Shown here piece by piece: positions 7,969 through 17,400 of a DNA stretch of 64,000 bases (its first letter is position 1; each line of letters begins with the position of its first letter). The position numbers were made by a program, and so were the translations under genes. Location of the stretch: NCBI GenBank assembly GCA_016718135.1, contig JADKEF010000008.1, positions 62,001 through 126,000 of the forward strand, read 5' to 3'. Under the pieces are notes generated by a model. It searched no databases, was not told where the DNA came from, and worked only from the letters and a program-made list of their open reading frames with translations. The DNA comes from Acidobacteriota bacterium. Lineage in GTDB: Bacteria; Acidobacteriota; Blastocatellia; Pyrinomonadales; Pyrinomonadaceae.

Positions 7969-9306
7969 ATGAAGCAACTTTTTGGAACGGATGGGATTCG
8001 CGGCCTCGCAGGTGAATTTCCTCTTGACGATACGACGGTATCGACGATCGGGGCATCGCTGGCAAAGCTTCTTACCGAAAGGCTTGGCCGCGTGCCGCGC
8101 TTTGTCTCCGGCCGCGACACGCGAGAATCCGGAGCCGCGATCGAAGCAGAGTTTCACGCCGGTGCAATGGCAAACGGCGCGGTATGTGAATCGGCCGGTG
8201 TGATCACAACGCCGGGCGTTGCCTACATCGCCAACGAGTTCGAATTCGATGCCGGGATCGTCATTAGTGCTTCGCATAACCCATTTCATGACAATGGGTT
8301 AAAGATATTTTCACCAACCGGAAAGAAGATGTCGGAGGCGACCGAGCGTTTGATCGAGGCTGAGATCTACGCAGGCGGCGAAGCTGCGAGCGGTACGGAT
8401 CTGCACGATTCTCGCGCCGGCGAATTCTCCGCGGCGTATTTGGAACATCTTCGCGAGAAGATCGATGGATTTTCGGCAGCAGGGAAGCGGGTCGTCCTTG
8501 ATTGTGCGAATGGCGCCGCGTCCAGGCTTGCTCCGGAGTTGTTCGCGAGGATCGGAGCGGATGTCATCGCCATTCACGATCAACCCGACGGACGGAATAT
8601 AAATGAGAATTGCGGTTCGCTACATCTCGAACATTTGCAGGCGAAGGTAGTCGAAGAAAGTGCCGATCTCGGCGTTGCATTTGATGGCGACGCGGACCGA
8701 GCGCTATTTGTCGATGAGATCGGCGAGATCGTTGACGGCGATGCAACCTTATGGATAATGGCCGACTATTTGAAGAGCCACGGTAAGCTTGCAAATTCAA
8801 CCGTTGTTGCCACCGTCATGAGCAATATCGGCCTCGAATTAGCTCTCAAATCTAAAGATATCAGTCTCTTACGAGCGAACGTCGGTGACAAATACGTTCT
8901 CGAACAGCTCATCGAAACCAACTCAGAGATCGGCGGCGAACAGTCCGGGCACATCATTTTCCCCGAGATCAGTCTTGTTGGCGATGGTATGATGACGGCT
9001 CTGTTGGTGCTGCGTGCGATCTCGGAAAAAGGTGTGACTTTGTCTAAGGCCATCGAGGGATTTGCGCGATTTCCGCAGGTTTTGGTGAATGTAAGGGTAG
9101 GCGAGAAACGACCTTTCGAAAGTGTTCCGGAGATCGTTGCGGCGTCGGCGGAAATTGAGAAAGAGCTTCACGGCGAAGGCCGTTTGTTACTGCGGTATTC
9201 GGGCACGGAAAATCTCGCCCGTGTAATGATCGAGGGAAAGGATCAGGCTGAGATCGAGGGTCAGGCCAATCGGCTTGCCGCCGTGATCGGGTCTGCACTT
9301 AGCTAA
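7969..9306 (+). CDS. glmM: Phosphoglucosamine mutase GlmM
   Basis: GlmM converts glucosamine-6-phosphate to glucosamine-1-phosphate for UDP-GlcNAc and peptidoglycan. The 445-aa protein shows FGTDGIRG at the N-terminus, the phosphoserine loop ISASHNPFHDNG (~residues 98-109), the metal loop FDGDADRALFVDE, the sugar loop GGEQSGHI and the phosphate loop RYSGTENLARVM near the C-terminus. Length and motif order match the family. It heads a run with aroB four bases downstream. Confidence 0.96.
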   Translation: MKQLFGTDGIRGLAGEFPLDDTTVSTIGASLAKLLTERLGRVPRFVSGRDTRESGAAIEAEFHAGAMANGAVCESAGVITTPGVAYIANEFEFDAGIVISASHNPFHDNGLKIFSPTGKKMSEATERLIEAEIYAGGEAASGTDLHDSRAGEFSAAYLEHLREKIDGFSAAGKRVVLDCANGAASRLAPELFARIGADVIAIHDQPDGRNINENCGSLHLEHLQAKVVEESADLGVAFDGDADRALFVDEIGEIVDGDATLWIMADYLKSHGKLANSTVVATVMSNIGLELALKSKDISLLRANVGDKYVLEQLIETNSEIGGEQSGHIIFPEISLVGDGMMTALLVLRAISEKGVTLSKAIEGFARFPQVLVNVRVGEKRPFESVPEIVAASAEIEKELHGEGRLLLRYSGTENLARVMIEGKDQAEIEGQANRLAAVIGSALS

Positions 9307-9310
9307 ATAA

Positions 9311-10480
9311 GTGAGCAAAATCGTTAAGATCAAGATCAATCGTCCGGCATCGAGCTATCGCATCTCGGTGGGCAGCGGTACGCTTGCGTCAGCCGGGACA
9401 TGGGCCCAGAATGCGCTCAAAAAAGGCGGTGGAAAGATCGTCGTCGTCTCTAACCCGACCGTTTTCAAGCTTTACGGCGAACAATGCGAGTCGTCGTTGC
9501 TCCAGGCGGGGTTCACTGTCACCACGTTTTTGATGAAAGACGGCGAGGTTCACAAGAGCTTGCGTACCGCCGAATCCGCACTCAAAGCGTTCTCCGAAGC
9601 CGGTCTCACACGAACCGACGCTGTCGTCGCACTCGGCGGCGGTGTCGTTGGTGACCTCGTGGGATTTGCGGCGGCGATGTACCTTCGGGGGGTAGCATTT
9701 TTGCAGATACCGACGACGTTACTAGCGATGATCGATTCTTCGGTCGGCGGCAAGACCGGCGTTAATTCGGCATTTGGAAAGAATCTTATCGGTGCGTTTC
9801 ATCAGCCGAGTGGTGTCTTGATCGATGTTTCCACTCTAGCTACATTGCCGTCGCGTGAGGTCACAGCCGGGTTTTGTGAAATGATCAAGCACGGTGTGAT
9901 CGCCGGAAAGCCGCTTCTAAAGCGTACCGACGAATTACTCGAAAAATATCCGATCGCCGAATTCGCCGAACATCTGGAAAACCGAAATTTCAGATCCGAA
10001 ATTTCAAATTTAATTGCTTCGAACGTCGAATTCAAAGCGGAGGTCGTTGCCGGTGATGAGTTTGAATCCGCTGAGAAGATCGATGCGCGGTCGCGCAAGA
10101 TCCTCAATTTTGGCCACACACTTGCTCACGCTCTCGAAAAGGTGACGAACTACCGCCATTTCAAGCACGGCGAGGCCGTCGGGTACGGCATCCTCTTTGC
10201 CGCTGAGCTTTCGAAAAGCCTTGCGCTATGTGACACGAAGGTTGTAAACTTGTTATACGATGTTGTGCATCGCATCGGTACACTGCCGTCGCTTGCTGGC
10301 ATCGATGCAACCGAGGTCATCGAGGCTTTCAGGTTTGACAAGAAAAATATCTCGGGCTCACTACAGATGGTGCTTCTAAAAGGCCTCGGCCGTCCGGTGA
10401 TAGTCAGCCAACGCGATATCCCGACGAAAGCCTTTCACACAAACCTCGAAAACTTCCTGCAAAAAAGGCCAGGTGCGTAA
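9311..10480 (+). CDS. aroB: 3-dehydroquinate synthase AroB
   Basis: AroB turns DAHP into 3-dehydroquinate, step two of the shikimate pathway, using NAD and a divalent metal. The 389-aa product has VVALGGGVVGDLVGFAAAMY (~residues 100-119), QIPTTLLAMIDSSVGGKTGV, KNLIGAFHQP, and metal-ligand motifs ILNFGHTLAHALE and FKHGEAVGYG. It uses GTG, four bases after glmM. Residues ~219-228 (NRNFRSEIS) are encoded by two GAAATTTC copies, a short insertion compared with the usual linker (see findings). Confidence 0.95.
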   Translation: MSKIVKIKINRPASSYRISVGSGTLASAGTWAQNALKKGGGKIVVVSNPTVFKLYGEQCESSLLQAGFTVTTFLMKDGEVHKSLRTAESALKAFSEAGLTRTDAVVALGGGVVGDLVGFAAAMYLRGVAFLQIPTTLLAMIDSSVGGKTGVNSAFGKNLIGAFHQPSGVLIDVSTLATLPSREVTAGFCEMIKHGVIAGKPLLKRTDELLEKYPIAEFAEHLENRNFRSEISNLIASNVEFKAEVVAGDEFESAEKIDARSRKILNFGHTLAHALEKVTNYRHFKHGEAVGYGILFAAELSKSLALCDTKVVNLLYDVVHRIGTLPSLAGIDATEVIEAFRFDKKNISGSLQMVLLKGLGRPVIVSQRDIPTKAFHTNLENFLQKRPGA

Positions 10481-10517
10481 CTCACGCACTCGATGGCCGC
10501 CCTTCGGAGGTCATTAA

Positions 10518-10964
10518 ATGAACATAGAAATAAAAGATCGCAACGGCGAACGCGGCAGTGCAGGAGTCAAACTCTTCGCCTGCATCGTCGTCATTGCCTT
10601 GGTAGCACATGCAGCTCTGAATTACATACCGGTCGCCTACTCGGCTGAGAGCGTCAAATCCGATATGGCGACGGCGGTCCTTCAGGGCCTCGCATTACCT
10701 GGAAGATTGAGTCCGACCGACAACGTTAAAACACGCATCGAGCAGTCGGCGTTGCGAAACGATCTGCCGCCTGACGTATTTATCGACGTTCAGCAAAAGG
10801 GATCATCGCTGACGGCTCGCGTGGTCTATGACAAACAGGTGAATATCCTGCCGTTTGGCATTTACACGTATAAATACCATTTCGACCACACGGCGACCCC
10901 GGCTGGCTTCCTTATCGATCAACAGCCCAAGGCGTCGAACCAGCCGGTCAAGAAACCCGCTTAG
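10518..10964 (+). CDS. Small single-pass membrane protein
   Basis: 148 aa with a cytoplasmic N-terminus, one hydrophobic segment (KLFACIVVIALVAHAALNYI, ~residues 18-37) and a ~100-residue domain outside, ending in a Lys/Pro-rich tail. The start is supported by GGAGG seven bases upstream. The shape (short basic N-terminus, one helix, soluble domain) recalls pilin-like or DUF4845-type proteins, but I do not recognise a family. Its stop overlaps the end of the convergent radical SAM gene by four bases. Confidence 0.7.
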   Translation: MNIEIKDRNGERGSAGVKLFACIVVIALVAHAALNYIPVAYSAESVKSDMATAVLQGLALPGRLSPTDNVKTRIEQSALRNDLPPDVFIDVQQKGSSLTARVVYDKQVNILPFGIYTYKYHFDHTATPAGFLIDQQPKASNQPVKKPA

Positions 10965-12842
10965 ACAGCAGCGGCAAGAGCCTCGCGAACTTTGAGAGGT
11001 TGAATTTGGATGAGCCCTTCAGGAGCGTCGGCGAGCCATGTGCTCGGGCAGACGCCGCAGGTGGTACATTTTTCGACAGCAGGACACGGAAGGCTCGAGA
11101 GCGACTCTCGGGCCTTTTCATGTTCTTCTTTGAGGAATTCGAAAGAAAGGCCGCTGTCGACGATCGACCACGGTAGGAATTCATCGTAAGAACGATCACG
11201 CGAAGTATGGAACGCAGGATCGATCCCGGTTTCTCGCATCGCCCGGTCTAGATCACCGCCGTTTCGGGCAGCCGCATCGATCGCAGCGGCAACGGTTCGA
11301 TCGCCGGATGAGAAAAGGGCCTGTTCGTGGGCGATACGCGAAGACATAAACCTGACTTCGACGTTCGGAATCTTACTCAGGCCCTTCGAGACGTATTTGA
11401 TACGCTTCTTTAGTTCCTTTTCGTCGCAGATCGCATCCCACTGAAGTGGTGTATTTGGCTTCGGAACAAATCCATTGAGCGACGGGATTATCTTGCCCGC
11501 ACGGCCGATCTTCTTTCCTGCCTCGAGCATTCGATCCTTGATCCGCTCGACCAGCACGAACATCTCGTCCAGATCTTCCTGCGTTTCAGTCGGCAGGCCG
11601 ACCATCATGTAGAGCTTGATGGTGAGCATTCCGCGGTCGAAGACCGCACCGCAAATATCGACGATCTCGTCGTTGGTAAGATTCTTGTTTATTACGCGAC
11701 GCAGGCGATCTGAGCCTGTTTCCGGTGCGACGGCGATCTGTTGGTCGCGAGATTCGACGAGAGCATCGAGCAATTCGTCGGATATCTGATCGAGCCTAAG
11801 ACTTGATACTGATATCCTGTAGTCCATCGCTCTCAGTTCTCTCAAGATCGTCGAAATTTCTGGATGATCGCAAACGGCGGTTGAGACGAGGCCGATCTTG
11901 TTTGTGCGGCCACGCCATTCGGCAGCCTTGGCGAGAAAATGTCCTTTGCGGGCGACACGGGGCGGATAGTAATTATAACCGGCCCAACAAAGCGGCAGCC
12001 CTGCGAACATCCCGCGATATCTCGACCAAAAGCCGATCGCCCATCTCCGCACCCGGCGACCAGATCGCGGTCGAGGGGCAGAACGTATCCTGACTCAGCA
12101 GAAATTCAGCCAGTTCGGTCTCGCCACGCTTCATCGCACGACGGAGCGTGCCTTCCTTCGGGTTAACCGACGCGGAGCACGGCCAACGCGTTTCGGCACG
12201 CCTTTTTCTTTTGGCAGATAGTCGAAAACCGTGCCGTCATCGTTGTAGATCACGTCATACAGCGAAGGCACGTAAAAGCCGCGGCCGATCTTCGCTAGAG
12301 CAAGTAATATCTCGTCTTTTGTCTCGTTTTCGAGAACGGCATCGATGAGTTGGAATGCGAGGACCTCGCCTTCGCCGACGGCGATGACATCCGTGAAATC
12401 AGCGATCGGCTCGGGATTTAGGAATGATGCCGCACCGCCCATGATCACGAGCGGGTCAAAATGCGTGCGTTTCGCGGACCAGACGGGAATACCGGAAAGT
12501 TGTAGCATCCGAGCCATGTTCAGATAGTCCGTCTCGAACGAGATCGAGAACGCGACGATGTCAAAATCATAACGCGGCTCTGAGTTTCGAGAGAGAGCAA
12601 GGTGTGTTCGTGCGTTCGTATTCCTTGAGCTCATCCGGGTCGGGCAGGAACACACGTTCGCAAACAACGTCTGGGATCGAGTTGAACAACTCGTACATCG
12701 TGTGCAAACCCAGATTCGCCATGCCAATGCTGTGCGTATTCGGATAACACAACGCAATACGAAGCCCGCCCCCACGAGCGATGACATAACCATCCTCGGC
12801 GTCGAGTTTCTTCTTATAGCTCTCTGTTATTAATCTACTCAT
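10961..12842 (-). pseudogene. B12-binding/radical SAM protein (TIGR03960-like), broken by several frameshifts
   Basis: Three reading frames make one protein of ~627 aa: 12842 to ~12600 (MSRLITESYKKKLDAEDGYV, B12-binding-like start), ~12600 to ~12170 (FDIVAFSISFETDYLN, PLVIMGGAASFLNPEP), a short stretch to ~12015, and ~11990 to 10961 (WAGYNYYPPRVARKG, QQIAVAPETGSDRLRRVINK, KLYMMVGLPTETQEDL). The radical SAM cysteines (RGCSQGCRFCWAG) reappear if one G is added at 12011-12013 and one T at 11989-11991 (strand-complemented). Similar one-base additions near 12576 and 12600 restore the N-terminal join. The C-terminus has extra cysteines (CPAVEKCTTCGVCP). Exact substrate of this family is unknown to me. 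Confidence 0.85.
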
Positions 12843-12879
12843 TCAAACAAACGGCTAGTTTAGCAGATACCGTAGGTAG

Positions 12880-12967
12880 TTTGCCCGCGAATAACGCGAA
12901 TTCAACGAATAATAGTCCAGGTTGCCATTCTAAGATTCGTGTAAATTCGCGTTATTCGTGGGCAAAA
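12880..12967. repeat. Palindromic repeat, TTTGCCCGCGAATAACGCG family
   Basis: The left arm TTTGCCCGCGAATAACGCGA matches the complement of the right arm (TTTTGCCCACGAATAACGCG) over about 30 bases. A related copy lies at 32477-32551. The element separates the radical SAM start from the VWFA gene end. Confidence 0.85.
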
Positions 12968-13006
12968 AAGTCTTTTCGGCCTGCCTTGGTTTTAGCCGCA
13001 GCCCTC

Positions 13007-14137
13007 TTACTTTTTCTTAACCTCCAGCGGTTTTGGTGTGGTGTAAAAAGGCCGGTGCTGAACGATCAGGGTCTTGTCGTCGAACTGGCCATCGCCGTCG
13101 AGATCGACACGAACCTCAAGTTTGTTCTTCTTCCCGGGTTCGCGTTTGGTCTCGCCAAGGTCGTAGGAGAGTGAATACCCGGGCATACCGGTCAGGCCGT
13201 CGGTGGCGGGCATCAAGTGCTCATACTTCTTGTAGAAGAGATTCCCCGTGCTGATAATGTAGATCGGAACGCCTGCTTCCTGGATGATGCGACGCGCCTG
13301 ATCGTAATTGATCTTGCTGAAAGTATCTATGCCGGACGCGACCAGGATGATGGCCCGTCGCTTCGATTTAACGGCGACCATGCCCAGATAATCGGATTTT
13401 TCATTTTGGGAATTCTCCAAAACAACCGAATCGCCTCGGCCGCCTATCAGAGCAAATTTTATAGCGTCAAAAAGGTTATTCTCGCGAAATGCGGGACGAT
13501 TTCGGAATAACAGGTTGACGGTGTCGTTGAGACGCTTGGGGTCGTTGGTAAAATCCGTGATCGGCGTCGGCCTGAGGTCAAAGGCTATGACCGAAGCATA
13601 ATCGTTAGGCGGCTTGATAAATCGCGAGAGGAAGTAGGCGACGGGCTTGATCACCTCGTTTGCTCCGGGCTCGAAATAGCCGCCGGCTGCGGAACCAAAA
13701 AGCTCGCTCCATTTGCTGTACTCAACGACCAAGCTGACGGTGATCGGCGATTCAGGCTCGGCAAAGCTCGTTATCTCCTGCTTTACACCATTCTCAAAGA
13801 TGGCAAAGTTGCCCTTCTTAAGCCCGACCATGATCTGGCCGCTCTTTTTGTTGTAAACGACCGCATCGACATTGACGATCTTGGACTCGACCTTCTCAAT
13901 GTCATCGATGAAGATCGCATTTTTTTCTTCCTCGAGAAGGCGTTTCTCTTCTTCGAGTTTTTTCTTCTCTTCTTCGGTCAAAGGCTTTGGCCGCTCGTTC
14001 TTCTTACCGTCACCGGTAGGTTTCTCCGTCTTTTGCGGCTTTGACTGTGCCATCAAGGCCGCCCCGCTGGAATTTACAAGTACAAACATCACCGCGAAAA
14101 ACGCGATGAAAAGACGCGAAGAGAGGAAAAACTTCAT
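13007..14137 (-). CDS. Secreted VWFA-related protein of the acidobacterial type
   Basis: 376 aa with an N-terminal signal (SRLFIAFFAVMFVLVNSSGA), then a very charged Lys/Glu helix (~residues 52-75) and a von Willebrand A-like domain: VNVDAVVYNKKSGQIMVGLK, FENGVKQEITSF, ITVSLVVEYS, RRAIILVASGIDTFS and VPIYIISTGN. This matches the VWFA-related family that is expanded in acidobacteria. The classic MIDAS DxSxS is replaced by VEYSKWS, so metal binding is uncertain. The family's function is unknown; adhesion or protein binding is inferred. AAGGA precedes the start codon. Confidence 0.85.
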   Translation of the reverse strand: MKFFLSSRLFIAFFAVMFVLVNSSGAALMAQSKPQKTEKPTGDGKKNERPKPLTEEEKKKLEEEKRLLEEEKNAIFIDDIEKVESKIVNVDAVVYNKKSGQIMVGLKKGNFAIFENGVKQEITSFAEPESPITVSLVVEYSKWSELFGSAAGGYFEPGANEVIKPVAYFLSRFIKPPNDYASVIAFDLRPTPITDFTNDPKRLNDTVNLLFRNRPAFRENNLFDAIKFALIGGRGDSVVLENSQNEKSDYLGMVAVKSKRRAIILVASGIDTFSKINYDQARRIIQEAGVPIYIISTGNLFYKKYEHLMPATDGLTGMPGYSLSYDLGETKREPGKKNKLEVRVDLDGDGQFDDKTLIVQHRPFYTTPKPLEVKKK

Positions 14138-14463
14138 AGCTAAATATCCTTATACCGATGACCTGTTACGTTAGATACCGATTGTCGGTGTTTAGTTGGT
14201 CAAAATCAAGAATAAACTTGATACGGTGAGATCAAACATCTCGCGGGCCACCTGAATTTGAAGGGAGGCAACTGCGATCCGACGACGTTCCTGCAAACCA
14301 TTGACATTACAGCGCTTTGCGCCTAAACTTCAAGGGTTCGTAATACCTACATACTAAATTTTATAGAGCTGTGCCTGTTCACGCGCGTTCGATCTCTATC
14401 GAAGTAACGGATGATTGACCGGCAGGTTCACTTGAGAAAAAAACAACTGGAGAGTTAGTCGCT
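14138..14463 (+). promoter_or_regulatory. Intergenic region with sigma70-like promoter for the surface protein
   Basis: TTGACA at 14301-14306 and TAAACT at 14324-14329 are separated by 17 bases, an ideal vegetative promoter spacing, 135 bases before the next gene. A GGAGAG ribosome site lies at 14449-14454. The rest of this 326-base divergent gap shows no ORF, RNA gene or repeat I can identify. Confidence 0.6.
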
Positions 14464-17400
14464 ATGAGAGAAACCGTCAGATCGATCGTGTCGGTAACCC
14501 GTAAGAATCTTCTTTTACTTGGTCTGCTGATCGGCGTTGCCGCATTTGGCGGTTTTGCATATCGGGCCTCGGCAACCAGCGCCGGGATCACCCCTGCCGT
14601 TGATGCGTCCGCGTATGATGCGGAGTCGCTTTGGCTCCGTGACGGGGACGAGGACATCCTGGTGCCCGAGAGTGCGGTGGGTGTGGTCGCGACATATCCG
14701 ATCGGTGAAGCAACCCAGAGCGATGCTCCGACGGTGGCGGATGTCGCCTCGGTGTATGCGAGCAGTTCAGCGGCCTTTTCCGGGCAGGCGTTTGCACCGG
14801 GTGGTCAGGCAAATACGCCGGCGATCACTCGAATGATGGTCGATGACCTGACATTGGGCGGTAGCGCTCCATACAGCATCGGACAATTCCACTTTTCGAT
14901 GTGCAACTTCAATGTAGCGGCTGTTTCGGTGCGCCCTCGAGTCAGGTTCTATCTTGACAACGCCGGAACTCCGGGAACTTTAATTGTGGGGTTCAGCTTT
15001 AACCCGGTAACGATAGCCGCGTCGTCTTGCTCAGTGGTTTTTGGAAATGTGCCCCCATTTTCGGTCACCTCGAACCAGATTTGGGCAGGAATGGTCTTTG
15101 ACAACTCTGGGGCAACTGCAACCGCCGCGCAAACGAATCTTTTCGGAATGGGCTATTATCCTGTTCCCGATATTGGGAGTAGTGCGGATAGTTTTTATCT
15201 GACAACTAGTGCTCCGCCCCCGGGAGGCTCATATCTTGTCAACAATCCTGGGCCGGGTGCCGTACAGACCCTCCCCGGAGCTCCACTCGATAATTTTGGC
15301 TGGGACCTTCGGCTTAATGGGCTGGCAGCATCGATCGTGCGTGCGAATGCCGATCCGAGACCCGCTGGTGGCACAGCCCAGTGGACGGTCACTCTGACAG
15401 GCGGCCCTGTAACGGGGCTTTCGACGACTAATTTTGGACTTGTAGGTACACACACTGGAGCCTCGATCGCGTCGGTGACACCCGTTAACGCCACGACGTG
15501 GACAGTGACCGCAAATCTCGGAGCGGGAGCTGGAACACTTGGCCTGAACTTGGCCAACACAGCCGGGCTGAACACAAATATTTCAAACGCCCCCTTCGCG
15601 GGTGAGGTGTATAGCGTCCTCTGTACCGCGACGACAACATTTAGCTTCACGGGGGGCGTCCAAGCTTATATAGTTCCGGCCGGTGTTACCTCCATCACTA
15701 TTGACGCTCGCGGAGCTCAAGGTACGGCTGGAGCATTAAATGCTCCTCAGAATGGTGGGGCCGGTGGTTTGGGCGGTCAGGCGGCCGGTACCCTCGCGGT
15801 GACGCCTGGGCAATTGCTTCAGATCAACGTTGGCGGGCAAGCTGGATTTAATGGCGGTGGGGCTCCGGGAGCTCCGGGCATCGGTACAGGCGGATCGCCT
15901 ACATACCCCAGTGGTAGCGGTGGCGGTGCCTCCGATGTTCGCACGGGAGCGGGAACTTTGGGCGAACGAGTGATCGTTGCCGGAGGCGGCGGAGGCGGCT
16001 CGGCGGCTCCTCAGGGTTCGTGCCTTCAGGGGCCGGGTGGTGATGGAGGGACTGGTGGAGGTCTTTCCGGAACTGGTGGTTCGACGGGCGCAGGGTGCGG
16101 GTCGGGCGGCACCGGCGGCGTCGGGGCCGATCAGTTGACCGGCGGCAACGGCGGTCTAGGTAACAGCAACTGTTCCGCGAGCGGGGTGACTGGTTCATTG
16201 GGTGTCCTCGGCAGCGGCGGAAGCGGCGGCAATGGGGTTATCGGCTGTAGTGGATATACGGGTTCCGGCGGTGGCGGCGGTGGCGGTGGCTATTACGGCG
16301 GCGGCGGCGGTGGCGGCGGTGCCGGCGGTGGCGGTGGCGCTTGGGCCGGCGGCGGTGGCGGTGCTGGGTCATCCTACATTACAGGACTTACGGCCGCGAG
16401 TACCTCATCTGGTGTTCAGACAGGTAACGGAGTCATTGTCATTACGGCATCTGGATCCTGCTCAGCGGCGACCGCAACGACCGTTACCTCTAATGCTAAT
16501 CCGTCTGTCTTCGGACAGCCGGTTACGTTTACAGCGACTGTTTCGCCGAATCCGGGAGCCGGAGCGACGGTGAATTTTGTGATCGATGGCGGAGCACCTG
16601 TCGCGACAACGACGAACGCCAGCGGCGTGGCGACGACTGCGACTAGCGCGTTGTCGGTTGGTACACACACAGTAGTCGCTAACTTCCTCGGAGGCTCTGG
16701 CTTTGACCCATCGAGCGGAACGCTGACGCCGGTACAAACGGTCAATATGGCAAGCACGACAACAGCGGTGACATCGACGCCGAACCCGAGTGTTTGGGGG
16801 CAGAGTGTCACAATGACTGCGACGATCAGTGTCACATCGCCGGGAGCGGGAGCTCCGACGGGCACGGTCAACTTCCTTGACGGAGGATTCCCGATCCCAA
16901 CCTGCCAGAACAGGCCGGTGTCGTTGGTAAGTTCGCTGTATCAGGCAAGCTGCACGACGAGTGCCCTTCCAGTGGGCGCGGCGAGATTCTTGAACGGGGT
17001 GTACTCAGGTGACGGCAACTTCAACGGCAGCGCCTCACCTAACGGCTACGATAACGGTCAACAAGGCAGACACGACAACCACGATCACATCGGACAACCC
17101 TGACCCGAGCGTTCTCGGTCAGAACTACACCGTTGTATTCTCGGTCTTGCCGGTCAGCCCCGGAGCAGGCACGCCGTCAGGTACGGTGGCAGTTACAGAT
17201 GGAACAAACAACTGTTCTGCGACTGTTGCCGTTGGCCAATGCACTCTGCCGAGCACGTCGGTCGGGCCAAAGACCCTTACAGCAACGTATCCGGGCGATT
17301 CATTCTTCAATGGAAGCAACGATACCGAGGCTCACGTGGTCGGAAAGGCCAATACAACTACAACTGTTACGGCATCACCTGCTAGCCCATCGATATTCGG

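Noticed and set aside
12843..13006. tRNA gene suggested by the palindrome
   Set aside because: The stem is too long and continuous, without tRNA arms or CCA end.
14138..14463. Riboswitch (c-di-GMP or other) before the surface protein
   Set aside because: No conserved riboswitch core was recognisable; only promoter elements.
16000..16400. Gly-rich DNA looked like a CRISPR or satellite repeat
   Set aside because: The repeats are GGCGGT codon runs of a Gly-rich protein domain with no regular spacer structure.
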